A program made the translations under genes and the position numbers. A stretch of 44,975 nt of DNA from Sporichthya sp. (GTDB lineage: Bacteria > Actinomycetota > Actinomycetes > Sporichthyales > Sporichthyaceae): contig NZ_JACDFE010000007.1 in NCBI RefSeq assembly GCF_013815995.1, positions 1-44,975 on the forward strand, given 5' to 3'. Of this stretch, positions 1 to 8,639 are shown in pieces (position 1 is the first letter of the stretch; every line of letters starts with the position of its first letter). The notes under the pieces are model-generated. The model was not told the origin of the DNA. It was given only the letters and a program-made list of their open reading frames with translations, and ran no database searches.

Positions 1-338
1 GCGCCCGGCTTGCCGGCGCCCTTCACCGGCGCCTTGCCGCCACCGGCGCCGACGGCCGCGGCCGCCGCCGATTTGGTCGCGGCTTTCGCGTCGCTCTGCT
101 CGCCCTTGTCCTCCAGCCAGTTCGGCGGCGGGGTGAACGACTCGGTGGGCGCGTCGGCAGCCACTGGCGGCTGCGGGCCGGTCTCGTCGTCAACGCGCGC
201 CGCAGTGCTGCGCGGCTTCGGTTTCCCGGCGCTCTTGACCGGCGGAGGCGAGTCGGGTCGGAACCACTTGTCCTCGGCGGACAGCGGTCCCTCCGGCTGA
301 TTGTCTGCCGGCCGGCGGAACGGATTCTTCGGCGCCAC
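1..338 (-). CDS. N-terminus of probable bifunctional penicillin-binding protein (partial)
   Basis: A GTG at 338-336 opens a frame that runs off the left edge of the window. A GGAGGAGTAGGG ribosome site overlaps the stop codon of the preceding DUF5318 gene. The roughly 112 visible residues are rich in Pro, Ala and Lys, with no membrane segment yet and short motifs such as EDKWFRPD and PPPNWLEDKG. They look like the disordered cytoplasmic tail that precedes the membrane anchor of actinobacterial class A penicillin-binding proteins. The functional call rests on synteny: in Mycobacterium the DUF5318 gene (Rv0049) is followed by ponA1 (Rv0050), near padR and ino1. No catalytic domain lies inside the window, so the product name is inference. 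The gene is probably translationally coupled to DUF5318. Confidence 0.62.
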   Translation of the reverse strand, partial: MAPKNPFRRPADNQPEGPLSAEDKWFRPDSPPPVKSAGKPKPRSTAARVDDETGPQPPVAADAPTESFTPPPNWLEDKGEQSDAKAATKSAAAAAVGAGGGKAPVKGAGKPG

Positions 339-343
339 TGTCC

Positions 344-751
344 CTACTCCTCCGCGGCCCGGCGCCGGTGGCCGCGGCTGCGCGGCACACCGTCCCCCAG
401 GACGAACGACGAACTCAGATGATTCCAGGCGCAGCCACGACAGACCTCCACGACGTACACCCGGAACTCGCCGAATTCTCGCGCCATCGGCTCGAGTTCG
501 CGCGTCGCCTTGATCCGTCCGGAGTATTGCCCCAGTTCGTCCCCGAACACGTAGGTCAGGTGCGTGAGCGGTTCCTTCCGGCAGATCGGGCACAGGATCT
601 CGGTCGGTTCCCCGTGGAATTTGGCGGCCTGAAGCAGGTAGGTATCGGCGTCGCAGACGTCGGTCAGGGTCATCGATCCGCCCGAGTTCAGCGCGTGCAA
701 CGTCGCGCGCCGCTGGAGCGCGTAGTCGACGTGCAGACGCTGGGACCACAT
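344..751 (-). CDS. DUF5318 family protein with two CxxC knuckles
   Basis: A 135-residue protein if started at ATG 751 (MWSQRLHVDYALQRRA). The open frame extends three codons further to a TTG at 760, but family members begin close to the VDYALxRR motif, so the ATG is preferred. Two cysteine pairs, CPIC near residue 59 and CRGC near residue 104, suggest a small zinc-ribbon fold. This family is widespread in actinobacteria, sits next to the ponA-type gene, and has no established function. No good Shine-Dalgarno precedes the ATG. Instead TACATT lies 7 nt upstream, fitting a leaderless mRNA. The penicillin-binding protein gene starts 5 nt after its stop, so the two are very likely co-transcribed. 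Confidence 0.85.
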   Translation of the reverse strand: MWSQRLHVDYALQRRATLHALNSGGSMTLTDVCDADTYLLQAAKFHGEPTEILCPICRKEPLTHLTYVFGDELGQYSGRIKATRELEPMAREFGEFRVYVVEVCRGCAWNHLSSSFVLGDGVPRSRGHRRRAAEE

Positions 752-911
752 GGCGAGCAATGTACGCCGCAGAGCTTTGTCAGCCGGGGGTCCGCCGGAG
801 GTCGAGACCGCCTCGTGATCAGCCCGTCACCCCCGCGGCGCGGACACGCCGGGGACGCCAGGAGTTTGCCTTTCGGCCACCGCCGTCGTAGGGTCCATCT
901 CGCATTCGTTA

Positions 912-960
912 TATCGAGTCGATACATCCGCTCGATCTATCGAAACCGAACATTCGAGCG
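912..960. promoter_or_regulatory. Candidate PadR operator: two adjacent inverted repeats
   Basis: The gap upstream of padR holds a perfect inverted repeat TATCGA-G-TCGATA (912-924) and a second one TCGAT-CT-ATCGA (932-943), whose centres are about 20 bp apart, two helical turns. A third pair of 7-bp arms (929-935 and 954-960) surrounds the second. PadR-family repressors commonly autoregulate through AT-richer dyads just upstream of their own gene, so these are the best operator candidates. The sites lie about 35-65 bp before the padR ATG, where a promoter is expected. This is a pattern-based call only. Confidence 0.5.
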
Positions 961-977
961 GTAAGGAGGTGGATCGC

Positions 978-1574
978 ATGGGCAAGCGCACCGGAGTGCT
1001 CGAGGTCGCGGTCCTCGGCCTCCTGCATGAGTCTCCGATGCACGGCTACGAGCTGCGCAAGCGGCTGAACACGCTGCTCGGGACCTTCCGCGCGATCTCC
1101 TACGGCTCGCTCTACCCCTGCCTCAAGGGGATGCTGCAGGCCGGGTGGATCGCCGAGGAGGCACCCGACCCCGACGTCTCCGCCCTCGGCAAGCGCGCCA
1201 AGATCGTCTACGCACTCACTGCGGACGGTAAGGACCACTTCTCCGAACTCCTGGCTGCATCCGGACCGGAGGAGTGGGAGGACGACAACTTCGGCGTCCG
1301 CTTCGCCTTCTTCGCCCGTACGGACGCCGCCGTCCGCCTGCGCATCCTGGAGGGGCGACGGGGCCGCCTTGAGGAGCGTCTGGACGGATTTCGCGCCGCG
1401 GCCACCCGGACCCGGGAACGCGTGGACAACTACACGCTCGAACTCCAGCGCCACGGCCTGGAGTCGGTCGAGCGGGAGGTGCGCTGGCTCACCGAGCTGA
1501 TCGATACCGAGCGCGCCGCACCTCGCCCGGCCATCCCCACCCCCACCCGCACCACCTCAGAGATTCCGAAGTAA
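978..1574 (+). CDS. PadR family transcriptional regulator
   Basis: A 198-residue winged-helix regulator. The N-terminal half carries the PadR DNA-binding fold, with [11 protein letters not shown] then [10 protein letters not shown] and the wing region [18 protein letters not shown]. The C-terminal half is the helical dimerisation domain (about residues 110-180). ATG 978 is chosen because a strong AAGGAGGT (963-970) lies 7 nt upstream; an earlier GTG at 969 overlaps that ribosome site. The gene is followed after 14 nt by ino1 and likely forms an operon with it. The same padR-ino1 pair occurs in Mycobacterium (Rv0047c-Rv0046c). PadR proteins usually sense small molecules and repress neighbours, so control of inositol synthesis or of its own promoter through the dyads at 912-943 is plausible, but the ligand is unknown. 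Confidence 0.92.
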   Translation: MGKRTGVLEVAVLGLLHESPMHGYELRKRLNTLLGTFRAISYGSLYPCLKGMLQAGWIAEEAPDPDVSALGKRAKIVYALTADGKDHFSELLAASGPEEWEDDNFGVRFAFFARTDAAVRLRILEGRRGRLEERLDGFRAAATRTRERVDNYTLELQRHGLESVEREVRWLTELIDTERAAPRPAIPTPTRTTSEIPK

Positions 1575-1588
1575 GGGAGCACCCAGCC

Positions 1589-2668
1589 ATGGGTTCGGTT
1601 CGCGTAGCAATCGTTGGCGTCGGCAACTGCGCCTCGTCCCTGGTTCAGGGCGTCGAGTTCTACAAGGACGCCGACCCGAGCCAGCGGGTCCCCGGCCTGA
1701 TGCACGTGCAGTTCGGCGCCTACCACGTCCGCGACGTCGAGTTCGTCGCTGCGTTCGACGTGGACGCCAAGAAGGTCGGTCGCGACCTGTCCGAGGCGAT
1801 CAGCGCCTCGGAGAACAACACGATCCAGTTCGCCGACGTGCCGCCGAATGGCGTCATCGTCCAGCGCGGGCCGACCCACGACGGGCTCGGCGAGTACTAC
1901 CGCGAGATCGTCGATGAGTCCGACGAGGAGCCGGTGGACGTCGTCCAGGCGCTCAGGGACGCCAAGGTCGACGTGCTCGTCTCCTACCTACCGGTGGGCT
2001 CGGAGATCGCCGACAAGTTCTACGCGCAGTGCTGCCTCGACGCGAAGGTCGCCTTCGTCAACGCGCTGCCGGTCTTCATCGCCTCCGACCCGGTGTGGGC
2101 GCAGAAGTTCACCGACGCCGGCGTCCCGATCGTCGGTGACGACATCAAGTCCCAGGTCGGCGCGACCATCACCCACCGCGTGATGGCCAAGCTGTTCGAG
2201 GACCGCGGCGTCGAGCTGCTGCGCACGTACCAGCTCAACTTCGGCGGCAATATGGACTTCAAGAACATGCTGGAGCGCAAGCGCCTGACCTCGAAGAAGA
2301 TCTCCAAGACCCAATCGGTCACCTCGCAGATCCCGCACGAGATGCGCAACGCCGACGTGCACATCGGTCCGAGCGACCACGTGCCGTGGCTCGACGACCG
2401 CAAGTGGGCCTACGTCCGCCTCGAGGGCCGCAGCTTCGGCGACACCCCGCTGAACCTGGAGTACAAGCTCGAAGTCTGGGACTCGCCGAACTCGGCCGGC
2501 GTCATCATCGACGCGGTCCGCGCGGCGAAGATCGCCCTCGACCGCAACATCGGCGGCCCGCTGCTCTCGGCGTCCTCTTACTTCATGAAGTCCCCGCCCG
2601 AGCAGTACGCGGACGACGAGTGCCACCGCGCCGTCGAGGGCTTCATCCGGGGCGAGCTCGAGCGCTGA
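1589..2668 (+). CDS. ino1: Inositol-3-phosphate synthase
   Basis: A 359-residue NAD-dependent isomerase that converts glucose 6-phosphate to 1L-myo-inositol 1-phosphate, the first step towards phosphatidylinositol lipids and mycothiol in actinobacteria. The Rossmann glycine motif [16 protein letters not shown] is at residues 10-25. Family motifs [26 protein letters not shown] and [12 protein letters not shown] follow, and the end ([18 protein letters not shown]) is typical of the short actinobacterial and archaeal class. Length matches the mycobacterial enzyme (about 367 residues). AAGGGAGC precedes the ATG. It is the second gene of the padR-ino1 operon and is followed by a strong 16-bp terminator hairpin, so transcription probably ends there. 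Confidence 0.95.
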   Translation: MGSVRVAIVGVGNCASSLVQGVEFYKDADPSQRVPGLMHVQFGAYHVRDVEFVAAFDVDAKKVGRDLSEAISASENNTIQFADVPPNGVIVQRGPTHDGLGEYYREIVDESDEEPVDVVQALRDAKVDVLVSYLPVGSEIADKFYAQCCLDAKVAFVNALPVFIASDPVWAQKFTDAGVPIVGDDIKSQVGATITHRVMAKLFEDRGVELLRTYQLNFGGNMDFKNMLERKRLTSKKISKTQSVTSQIPHEMRNADVHIGPSDHVPWLDDRKWAYVRLEGRSFGDTPLNLEYKLEVWDSPNSAGVIIDAVRAAKIALDRNIGGPLLSASSYFMKSPPEQYADDECHRAVEGFIRGELER

Positions 2669-2701
2669 TCATCGCGCCCAGCCCCACCCGCTGAACCGTT
2701 C

Positions 2702-2738
2702 CGACGAGGCCGACCCCTACCCGGGGTCGGCCTCGTCG
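2702..2738 (+). terminator. Intrinsic terminator after ino1
   Basis: A perfect 16-bp stem (2702-2717 with 2723-2738) closes a 5-nt TACCC loop 33 nt after the ino1 stop. There is no long T-run, which is usual for actinobacterial terminators. It separates the padR-ino1 operon from the downstream MFS gene, which has its own promoter-like hexamer. Confidence 0.85.
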
Positions 2739-2840
2739 CGTTGTCGGGTGGGACAAAGCTTGGACCCGCCCGAAATGTGGAAGATCCACGTGTTCGTCCG
2801 GGATTTCCTCAAGCGGTCTGGCGCACTTCAGATCCCGACG

Positions 2841-2852
2841 TAGCCTCTTCGG
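2841..2852 (+). promoter_or_regulatory. Putative leaderless promoter of the first MFS gene
   Basis: TAGCCT (2841-2846) matches the actinobacterial -10 pattern TANNNT and ends exactly 6 nt before the GTG start at 2853. There is no Shine-Dalgarno in the gap, so the transcript would begin at or next to the start codon. No convincing -35 is seen. The identical arrangement recurs before the second MFS gene. Confidence 0.55.
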
Positions 2853-4208
2853 GTGTCTTCCGCCGCCGACCTGCGCACCGTGCTGCGGCACGCCGACTTC
2901 CGGAAGCTCTTCGCCACCCGGCTGTCCTCGCAGGCGGCCGACGGCATGTTCCAGGTGGCGCTGGCCTCCTACGTGTTCTTCTCCCCGGAACGGGCGGGTA
3001 CCGCCTCCTCGGCGGCGGCCACCTTCGCCGTCCTGCTGCTGCCGTACACGGTGGTCGGCCCGTTCGCCGGGGTGCTGCTCGACCGGTGGCGCCGGCGCCA
3101 GGTCCTGGTCGGGGCGTCGATCGCCCGAGCGGTGATCGTCGGGCTGGTCGCCTTGATCGCCTGGCAGGACATCACCGGTCCGGTGTTCTACACCGGCGCC
3201 CTGGTCGCGCTCTCGGTCAACCGCTTCTACCTGGCCGCGTTGTCCGCGTCGCTGCCGCACGTGGTGGAACGCGACGAACTGATCATGGCCAACTCGATCA
3301 GCGTCACCGGCGGGTCGATCGCGGCCATGGTCGGCGGCGGGATCGGCCTGGGCGCCGGCGCCTTGGGCGGTGCGCACGGCGACCCGATCACCATGGCCCT
3401 CGCCGCGACCGCCTACCTGAGCTCGGCGGTGTTGGCCACCCGGATGCAGCGCGACCTGCTGGGCCCGGACCTCATCGACGCTGCGCCGGCTGTGCGCGAG
3501 GCGGTCAAACACGTGGCCGCTGGCCTGATCGACGGCACCAAACACATCTGGCACAAGGCACCGGCCCGCAATGCGCTGGCCGCGACCACCTCGCTGCGCT
3601 TCTGCTACGCGATGGCGGCGCTGGCCGCGATCCTGCTCTACCGCAACCACTTCAACGATCCGGACGCCGACGGCGACCAGGCGATGGCCGAGCTCGGCGT
3701 GGTCTTCGGCGCCGGCGCGCTCGGCTACTTCCTGGCCGCCCTGCTCACCCCGCCGGTCAGCGGCCGGATCGGCAAGCCCAAGTTGATCGTCTGGGCCCTG
3801 GTCGCCGCCGGCGTCCTCGGCTTCGCGTTCGGGATCCCGTACACCTCGCCGCTGGTGATCGCCGGCTCCTTCGTGCTCGGTGTCACCACCCAGACGGTAA
3901 AGATCTGTGTGGACACGATCGTTCAGGAGTCGATCACCGACGCCTACCGCGGCCGGGTCTTCGCCGTCTACGACACGGTGTTCAACCTGGCCTTCGTGGC
4001 CGCCGCCGGCCTGGGCGCGCTCGCGATGCCCGATTCCGGAAAGTCCTACCCGCTGCTGGTGGGGGTCAGCATCGGGTACCTGGTGACCGCCGGCCTGTAC
4101 TGGCAGTCGGCGTTCTGGCGCGATGAGCGCCAGGATGAAGGGAACGAAAACGTCATGGCAAGCTCTGCGAACAGCGAAGCGGCCACGGAAGAAGCCAGGC
4201 GAATCTAG
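2853..4208 (+). CDS. MFS transporter, first of a tandem pair
   Basis: A 451-residue membrane protein of the major facilitator superfamily. It begins with an amphipathic stretch (LRTVLRHADFRKLFATRL) and has about 12 predicted hydrophobic segments. A motif-A-like DRWRRRQVLV follows the second segment, and VERDELIMANSISV lies in the middle of the N-half, as in putative drug or small-molecule exporters. The C-terminus is a short polar tail. The substrate is unknown. The protein is strikingly similar along its whole length to the next gene, so the two arose by tandem duplication. The GTG start is supported by homology to its paralogue and by the TAGCCT hexamer 6 nt upstream; there is no ribosome site. 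Related MFS genes occur near ino1 in Streptomyces, suggesting an old association. Confidence 0.85.
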   Translation: MSSAADLRTVLRHADFRKLFATRLSSQAADGMFQVALASYVFFSPERAGTASSAAATFAVLLLPYTVVGPFAGVLLDRWRRRQVLVGASIARAVIVGLVALIAWQDITGPVFYTGALVALSVNRFYLAALSASLPHVVERDELIMANSISVTGGSIAAMVGGGIGLGAGALGGAHGDPITMALAATAYLSSAVLATRMQRDLLGPDLIDAAPAVREAVKHVAAGLIDGTKHIWHKAPARNALAATTSLRFCYAMAALAAILLYRNHFNDPDADGDQAMAELGVVFGAGALGYFLAALLTPPVSGRIGKPKLIVWALVAAGVLGFAFGIPYTSPLVIAGSFVLGVTTQTVKICVDTIVQESITDAYRGRVFAVYDTVFNLAFVAAAGLGALAMPDSGKSYPLLVGVSIGYLVTAGLYWQSAFWRDERQDEGNENVMASSANSEAATEEARRI

Positions 4209-4217
4209 CCTCGAAAT
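4206..4217 (+). promoter_or_regulatory. Putative leaderless promoter overlapping the stop codon of the first MFS gene
   Basis: The TAG stop (4206-4208) of the first MFS gene forms the first half of a TAGCCT hexamer (4206-4211), again followed by 6 nt and a GTG start (4218) with no Shine-Dalgarno. The repeat of hexamer, spacing and start codon in both paralogues suggests that the promoter was duplicated with the gene. Confidence 0.55.
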
Positions 4218-5540
4218 GTGTCGTTCCCGTCGGACTTCCGTTCGGTGGTGCAGCACCGGGACTTCCGGAAGCTGTACTTCACCCGCCTGGCCGGCCAGGC
4301 CTCCGACGGCATGTTCCAGATGGCCCTGGCCTCGTACGTGTTCTTCGCCCCGGAGCGCCAGGCGGACGCCGGCGCGGCCGCCGCGGCGCTGGCCACCCTG
4401 CTGCTGCCCTACACCTTCGTCGGCCCGTTCGCCGGAGTCTTCCTCGACCGCTGGCGCCGCCGGCAGGTCCTGGTGCGGGCCAACCTCGTCCGCGCGGTCC
4501 TGGTCGGGATCGTCGCGATGCTGGCGTGGAGCGGCGCGACCGGGGCGCCGCTGTTCATCGCTGCCCTGGTCGCGATCTCGATCAACCGCTTCTACCTGAC
4601 CGCGCTCGGCGCCTCGCTGCCGCACGTGGTCGAGCGCGACGAACTGATCATGGCCAACTCGGTCTCCGCGACCTCGGGGACGATGGCCTCACTCGCCGGC
4701 GGTGGTCTCGGCCTCGCGTTGCACCAGGGCATGCGCGGCGGGCATGGCACCGACGCCGCCCTGATCCTGGCTGCGGCCTGTGGGTACCTGTGCTCGGCCT
4801 TGCTCGCCCGGCGCATCCAGCGCGACCTGCTCGGCCCGCACGGCAAGATCCCGGCGATGTCGGCGGGCCAGGCACTGCGCGGCGTCGCGTCCGGTCTGCT
4901 CGACGGCGGCCGGCACGTCTGGGCCCGCCCGATGGCCCGCAACAGCCTCGGCGTGATGGCTGCCCAGCGGTTCTGTTACGGCACCGGCACGATCGCGACC
5001 CTGCTGCTCTACCGCAACTACTTCAACGACCCGGCGCACGGCACCGACTCCGCGATGCGTGGCCTCGGGTTGGTCTTCGGCGCTGCGGGCGCCGGCTTCT
5101 TCGTGGCGGCGATGATCACGCCGCCGATCACCCAGCGGATCGGCAAGCCGGCCTGGATCGTCTGCGCGCTCTCCGCTGCGGCGGTATTCGGCTTCGCGCT
5201 GGCCGCGCCGTACGAGCCCCCGCCGCTGGTGCTCGGTGCCTTCCTCCTCGGCACCGCCGCGCAATCGGTGAAGCTCTGCGTCGACACGATCGTGCAGGAA
5301 TCGGTGGAGGACGCCTTCCGCGGCCGGGTGTTCGCGCTCTACGACATGCTCTTCAACTCCGCGTTCGTCGCCGCGGCCGCGGTCGCCTCGCTGGTGATGC
5401 CGGAGTCCGGCAAGTCCTACGCGCTGCTCTCCGCGGTCAGCGTCGGCTACGCCGTGACGGCCGTGCTGTTCCTGCGGTGCGCGCTCAAGCACCCGGCCCC
5501 GGCACAGGCCCCGTCCGCCGCGATTCTGCAGACGCCCTAG
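4218..5540 (+). CDS. MFS transporter, second of a tandem pair
   Basis: A 440-residue paralogue of the preceding transporter. Shared blocks include DFRKLYFTRLAGQASDGMF, the motif-A-like DRWRRRQVLV, SLPHVVERDELIMANS, QRDLLGP and SVKLCVDTIVQES followed by the FRGRVFALYD loop. About 12 membrane segments are expected. The C-terminal tail differs from its twin (short, Pro/Ala-rich), and the central loop around residues 170-185 is Gly/His-rich. The substrate is unknown; a pair could act as a heterodimer or have split specificities, but this is inference. It converges with the ABC transporter operon, with only 6 nt between the two stop codons and no visible hairpin there. Confidence 0.85.
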   Translation: MSFPSDFRSVVQHRDFRKLYFTRLAGQASDGMFQMALASYVFFAPERQADAGAAAAALATLLLPYTFVGPFAGVFLDRWRRRQVLVRANLVRAVLVGIVAMLAWSGATGAPLFIAALVAISINRFYLTALGASLPHVVERDELIMANSVSATSGTMASLAGGGLGLALHQGMRGGHGTDAALILAAACGYLCSALLARRIQRDLLGPHGKIPAMSAGQALRGVASGLLDGGRHVWARPMARNSLGVMAAQRFCYGTGTIATLLLYRNYFNDPAHGTDSAMRGLGLVFGAAGAGFFVAAMITPPITQRIGKPAWIVCALSAAAVFGFALAAPYEPPPLVLGAFLLGTAAQSVKLCVDTIVQESVEDAFRGRVFALYDMLFNSAFVAAAAVASLVMPESGKSYALLSAVSVGYAVTAVLFLRCALKHPAPAQAPSAAILQTP

Positions 5541-5546
5541 CCCGCC

Positions 5547-6629
5547 CTAGTCGGCCTCATCCTCGTTCGGGCCCACGACGATGGGGGCCACCTCTCCCGC
5601 CTCGACGGTGGCGTGCACGATGTCGCGTTCCTCGGCGAAGTGGCACGCGCTCGGATGACCGGCGACCCGCACCTCGAGCGCCGGGGTCTGGTCGGCGCAG
5701 ATCTCCTTGGCCTTCCAGCACCGGGTCCGGAACCGACAGCCTGACGGCGGGTTGGCCGGGCTGGGCACGTCGCCCTGCAACCGGATCACCTGACGCTGGC
5801 CGCGCATGGTCGGGTCGGGCACCGGCACAGCGGAGAGCAGAGCCTGGGTGTACGGGTGGGTGGGGTGGTCGTAGATCTCGAGGTCGGTCCCGATCTCCAC
5901 GATCCGCCCCAGGTACATCACGGCGACCCGGTCGGAGAGGTGCCGCACCACCGACAGGTCGTGCGCGATGAAGAGGTAGGACAGCGAGAACTCGTCCTGG
6001 AGCTTCTCCAACAGGTTCATCACCTGAGCCTGGATGGAGACGTCAAGGGCCGAGACCGGCTCGTCGCAGATGATGATCTCCGGGCGCAGCGCGAGCGCCC
6101 GGGCGATGCCGATGCGCTGCCGCTGACCGCCGGAGAACTGGTGCGGGTAACGGTTGATGTGCTCGGGGTTCAGCCCGACCACGTCGAGCAGGTCGCGCAC
6201 CTTGGCCCGTCGATCGCCCTTCGGCGCGACGTCGGGGTGGATCTCGAACGGCTCCCCGACGATGTCGGCGACCGTCATGCGCGGGTTCAGCGAGGAGTAT
6301 GGGTCCTGCATGACGAGCTGGATCTGACGACGCAACCGGCGCTGCGCCTGGCCCTGCAGGGTGAAGATGTCATCGCCGCCGTAGTAGGCGTGCCCCGACG
6401 TCGGTTTCTCCAGGCCCATCAGCAGCTTGGCCACGGTCGACTTGCCGCAGCCGGACTCGCCGACCAGCCCGAGGGTCTCGCCCTTGTGGAGGTCGAAGCT
6501 CACGCCGTCGACCGCCTGCACGGCGCCGATCGCGCGCCGGATAACGACGCCCTGGGTCAGGGGGAAGTGCTTGACGAGGTCCCGGACCTCGAGCACCACA
6601 TCACTGGACTTCTTACTCGGGGCTGCCAT
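5547..6629 (-). CDS. dppF: Peptide ABC transporter ATP-binding protein (DppF/OppF type)
   Basis: A 360-residue ATPase, the last gene of the peptide importer operon. Walker A GESGCGKST is near residue 58, the ABC signature FSGGQRQRIGIARAL and Walker B IIICDEPVSALD follow, and the C-terminal oligopeptide/dipeptide extension carries GCRFRTRCWKAKEIC, a cysteine-containing motif typical of this subfamily. It would pair with the DppD-type ATPase on the cytoplasmic face of the permeases. The ATG at 6629 has a strong GGGAGGAGGTG site and overlaps the end of the upstream ATPase gene by 17 nt, indicating translational coupling. Substrate could be di- or oligopeptides; related importers also carry other solutes. 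Confidence 0.92.
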   Translation of the reverse strand: MAAPSKKSSDVVLEVRDLVKHFPLTQGVVIRRAIGAVQAVDGVSFDLHKGETLGLVGESGCGKSTVAKLLMGLEKPTSGHAYYGGDDIFTLQGQAQRRLRRQIQLVMQDPYSSLNPRMTVADIVGEPFEIHPDVAPKGDRRAKVRDLLDVVGLNPEHINRYPHQFSGGQRQRIGIARALALRPEIIICDEPVSALDVSIQAQVMNLLEKLQDEFSLSYLFIAHDLSVVRHLSDRVAVMYLGRIVEIGTDLEIYDHPTHPYTQALLSAVPVPDPTMRGQRQVIRLQGDVPSPANPPSGCRFRTRCWKAKEICADQTPALEVRVAGHPSACHFAEERDIVHATVEAGEVAPIVVGPNEDEAD

Positions 6630-7656
6630 CGAGCACCTCCTCCCAGTAGTGGCAGGCGCTGTCGCGGTGCTCGTTCACCGAGTACAGCGGCGGTTCCTCG
6701 GATCGGCACCGGTCCTTGACGTAGCTGCACCGCGGGTGGAAGGCGCACCCGGTCGGCAGGTTCGTCAGGGTCGGCGGCAGGCCCTTGATCACCGCCACCT
6801 CCTGGCCCTTGAGGTCCAGTCGGGGGATCGAGCCGAGCAGCGCCTTGGTGTACGGGTGCGCCGGGTTGGCGTAGAGCTCGTGGACGTCGGCGTGCTCCAC
6901 GATCCGGCCGGCGTACATCACCGCGCAGATGTCGGCGACGTCGGCGACGACGCCGAGGTCGTGGGTGATCAGGATCATCCCCATTCCGGACTCGCGCTGC
7001 AGTTCGGCCAGCAGGTCCATCACCTGGGCCTGCACGGTCACGTCGAGCGCGGTGGTCGGCTCGTCCGCGATGAGCAGGCGTGGGTTGAGCGCGATCGCCA
7101 TCGCGATCATCACGCGCTGCCGCATGCCACCGGAGAACTGGTGCGGGTAGTCCCCGACGCGGTCCTTGGCCGACGGGATCCGGACCCGGTCGAGCAGCTC
7201 GATCGCCTTCAGCTTCGCTTCCTTGCGCGACATGCCCTCGTGCACCCGGAACATCTCGCCGATCTGCCAACCCACGGAAAACACCGGGTTCAACGAACTC
7301 AGGGCGTCCTGAAAGATCATCGCCATCGAGGCGCCGCGCAACTTGCGCCGGTCCTCCTCCGGCAGCGTCAGGACGTCCTGGCCGCAGAAGCGCACCTCGC
7401 CCTTGGTGATGTAGCCGGGCGGGGTGTCGAGGATGCCCATGATCGCCTGCGCGGTCACGCTCTTGCCCGACCCGGATTCACCCAGCACGGCCAGCGTCTC
7501 GCCGGGCTTCACGCTGTAGCTCACACCGTTGACCGCCCTGGCGATGCCTTCCCGGGTCCGGAACTCGACGTGCAGGTCGACGACCTCGAGCAGGGGTTCC
7601 CCGGCCCCGACGTTCAGATCGAACGCCGGGGCAGACTCGCTGCCGGAGTTGGGCAC
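6613..7656 (-). CDS. dppD: Peptide ABC transporter ATP-binding protein (DppD/OppD type)
   Basis: A 347-residue ATPase. Walker [10 protein letters not shown], signature [17 protein letters not shown], Walker [13 protein letters not shown], and the C-terminal oligo/dipeptide extension with [15 protein letters not shown] are visible. The frame stays open far upstream through the permease gene, but that is a high-GC artefact. The GTG at 7656 ([12 protein letters not shown]) is chosen because CAGGAGATC lies just before it and because it follows the permease stop (7677) by 20 nt. The N-terminal 30 residues are a nonconserved Ser/Ala-rich leader. It forms the ATPase pair with the downstream DppF-type protein. 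Confidence 0.92.
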   Translation of the reverse strand: MPNSGSESAPAFDLNVGAGEPLLEVVDLHVEFRTREGIARAVNGVSYSVKPGETLAVLGESGSGKSVTAQAIMGILDTPPGYITKGEVRFCGQDVLTLPEEDRRKLRGASMAMIFQDALSSLNPVFSVGWQIGEMFRVHEGMSRKEAKLKAIELLDRVRIPSAKDRVGDYPHQFSGGMRQRVMIAMAIALNPRLLIADEPTTALDVTVQAQVMDLLAELQRESGMGMILITHDLGVVADVADICAVMYAGRIVEHADVHELYANPAHPYTKALLGSIPRLDLKGQEVAVIKGLPPTLTNLPTGCAFHPRCSYVKDRCRSEEPPLYSVNEHRDSACHYWEEVLDGSPE

Positions 7657-7676
7657 TGGCGATCTCCTGACCGTGC

Positions 7677-8639
7677 TCAGCGCTGCTTGGGGTCGAGGGC
7701 GTCCCGCACCGCGTCGCCCATCATGATGAAGGCGAGCACGGTCACGGACAGGAAGAGACTGGGGAACAGCAGCATGTGCGGCGAGGTCCGGATGTATTCC
7801 TGGGCGGCGCTGATGTCGATGCCCCAGGACACCGCCGGCGGCTGCAGCCCGATGCCGAGATAGGACAGCGCGGCCTCGGTCCCGATGAACGCGCCCAGCA
7901 GAATCGTGGAGTAGACGATCACCGGCTGGATCGCGTTCGGCAGCACGTGCACGCGCAAGATCCGCGAGGTGGGCGCCCCCAAGGCACGGGCGGCGTGCAC
8001 GTAGTCCGCTTCCTTCACCTGCAGGACCTGCGCGCGCATGATCCGGGCGATGTTGGTCCAGCCCAGCACCGCCAGCGCGAGCACCACTTTGCTGACGGGG
8101 AGCCAGAAATTGCGGGAGTCGCCGGACGGGAACGAGGTCAGCACGATGATCGCGCCAAGCAGGAACGGGATGCCGAAGAAGATGTCGGTGAGCCGAGAGA
8201 TGATCGTGTCGATCCCGCCCCCGTAGAACCCGGCCAGCATGCCGAGCCCGACGCCCACGACTGTCACGATCAGAGCGGCCAGTCCGCCGACCGTGATCGA
8301 TGCCCGCGCGCCGTGGATGGTGCGGGCGTAGATGTTGCAGCCCTGCAGGTCGTAGCCGAACCAGGCGTCGCCGGACGGCTTCTGCCGGCTGCGATTGAGC
8401 AGACATTCCTTCGGGTCCACGCCGGTGAACAGACCGGGGAAGGCGGCCATCACCACCAGGATCAGGATCAGCACGCCCGAGACGATGACCACCGGGCTCT
8501 TGCGCAGGTCCTCCCAGGCGTCGCGGCCCAGGGATCGCGCCTTGGCCTCGGTTCCGGGCGGGGCCGGGATGTCCGGGCGGGCGCCGGGGTCGGGCTCGGG
8601 CCCGCCGATGCCGCCGAGCATCGCCTGCGAGTCACTCAT
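7677..8639 (-). CDS. dppC: Peptide ABC transporter permease (DppC/OppC type)
   Basis: A 320-residue inner-membrane permease. A Pro/Gly-rich cytoplasmic N-terminus (about 50 residues) precedes the first membrane segment (VVIVSGVLILILVVMAAF). Then come the extracytoplasmic loop with PSGDAWFGYDLQGCNIYAR, typical of DppC/OppC, and the EAA loop YVHAARALGAPTSRILRVHVLPN that contacts the ATPases. ATG 8639 overlaps the end of dppB by 8 nt and is preferred to an upstream TTG at 8657; CGAGGATCC supplies a ribosome site. It forms a heterodimeric channel with the DppB-type protein. Confidence 0.92.
   Translation of the reverse strand: MSDSQAMLGGIGGPEPDPGARPDIPAPPGTEAKARSLGRDAWEDLRKSPVVIVSGVLILILVVMAAFPGLFTGVDPKECLLNRSRQKPSGDAWFGYDLQGCNIYARTIHGARASITVGGLAALIVTVVGVGLGMLAGFYGGGIDTIISRLTDIFFGIPFLLGAIIVLTSFPSGDSRNFWLPVSKVVLALAVLGWTNIARIMRAQVLQVKEADYVHAARALGAPTSRILRVHVLPNAIQPVIVYSTILLGAFIGTEAALSYLGIGLQPPAVSWGIDISAAQEYIRTSPHMLLFPSLFLSVTVLAFIMMGDAVRDALDPKQR

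Noticed and set aside
2643..4625. A 660-codon open frame on the minus strand opposite the first MFS gene
   Set aside because: Shadow of the MFS coding frames; the apparent internal repetition simply mirrors the duplicated transporters.
7657..8406. Extension of the DppD-type ATPase far upstream
   Set aside because: The extension overlaps the dppC permease in another frame; the GTG at 7656 has a good ribosome site and gives the normal family length.
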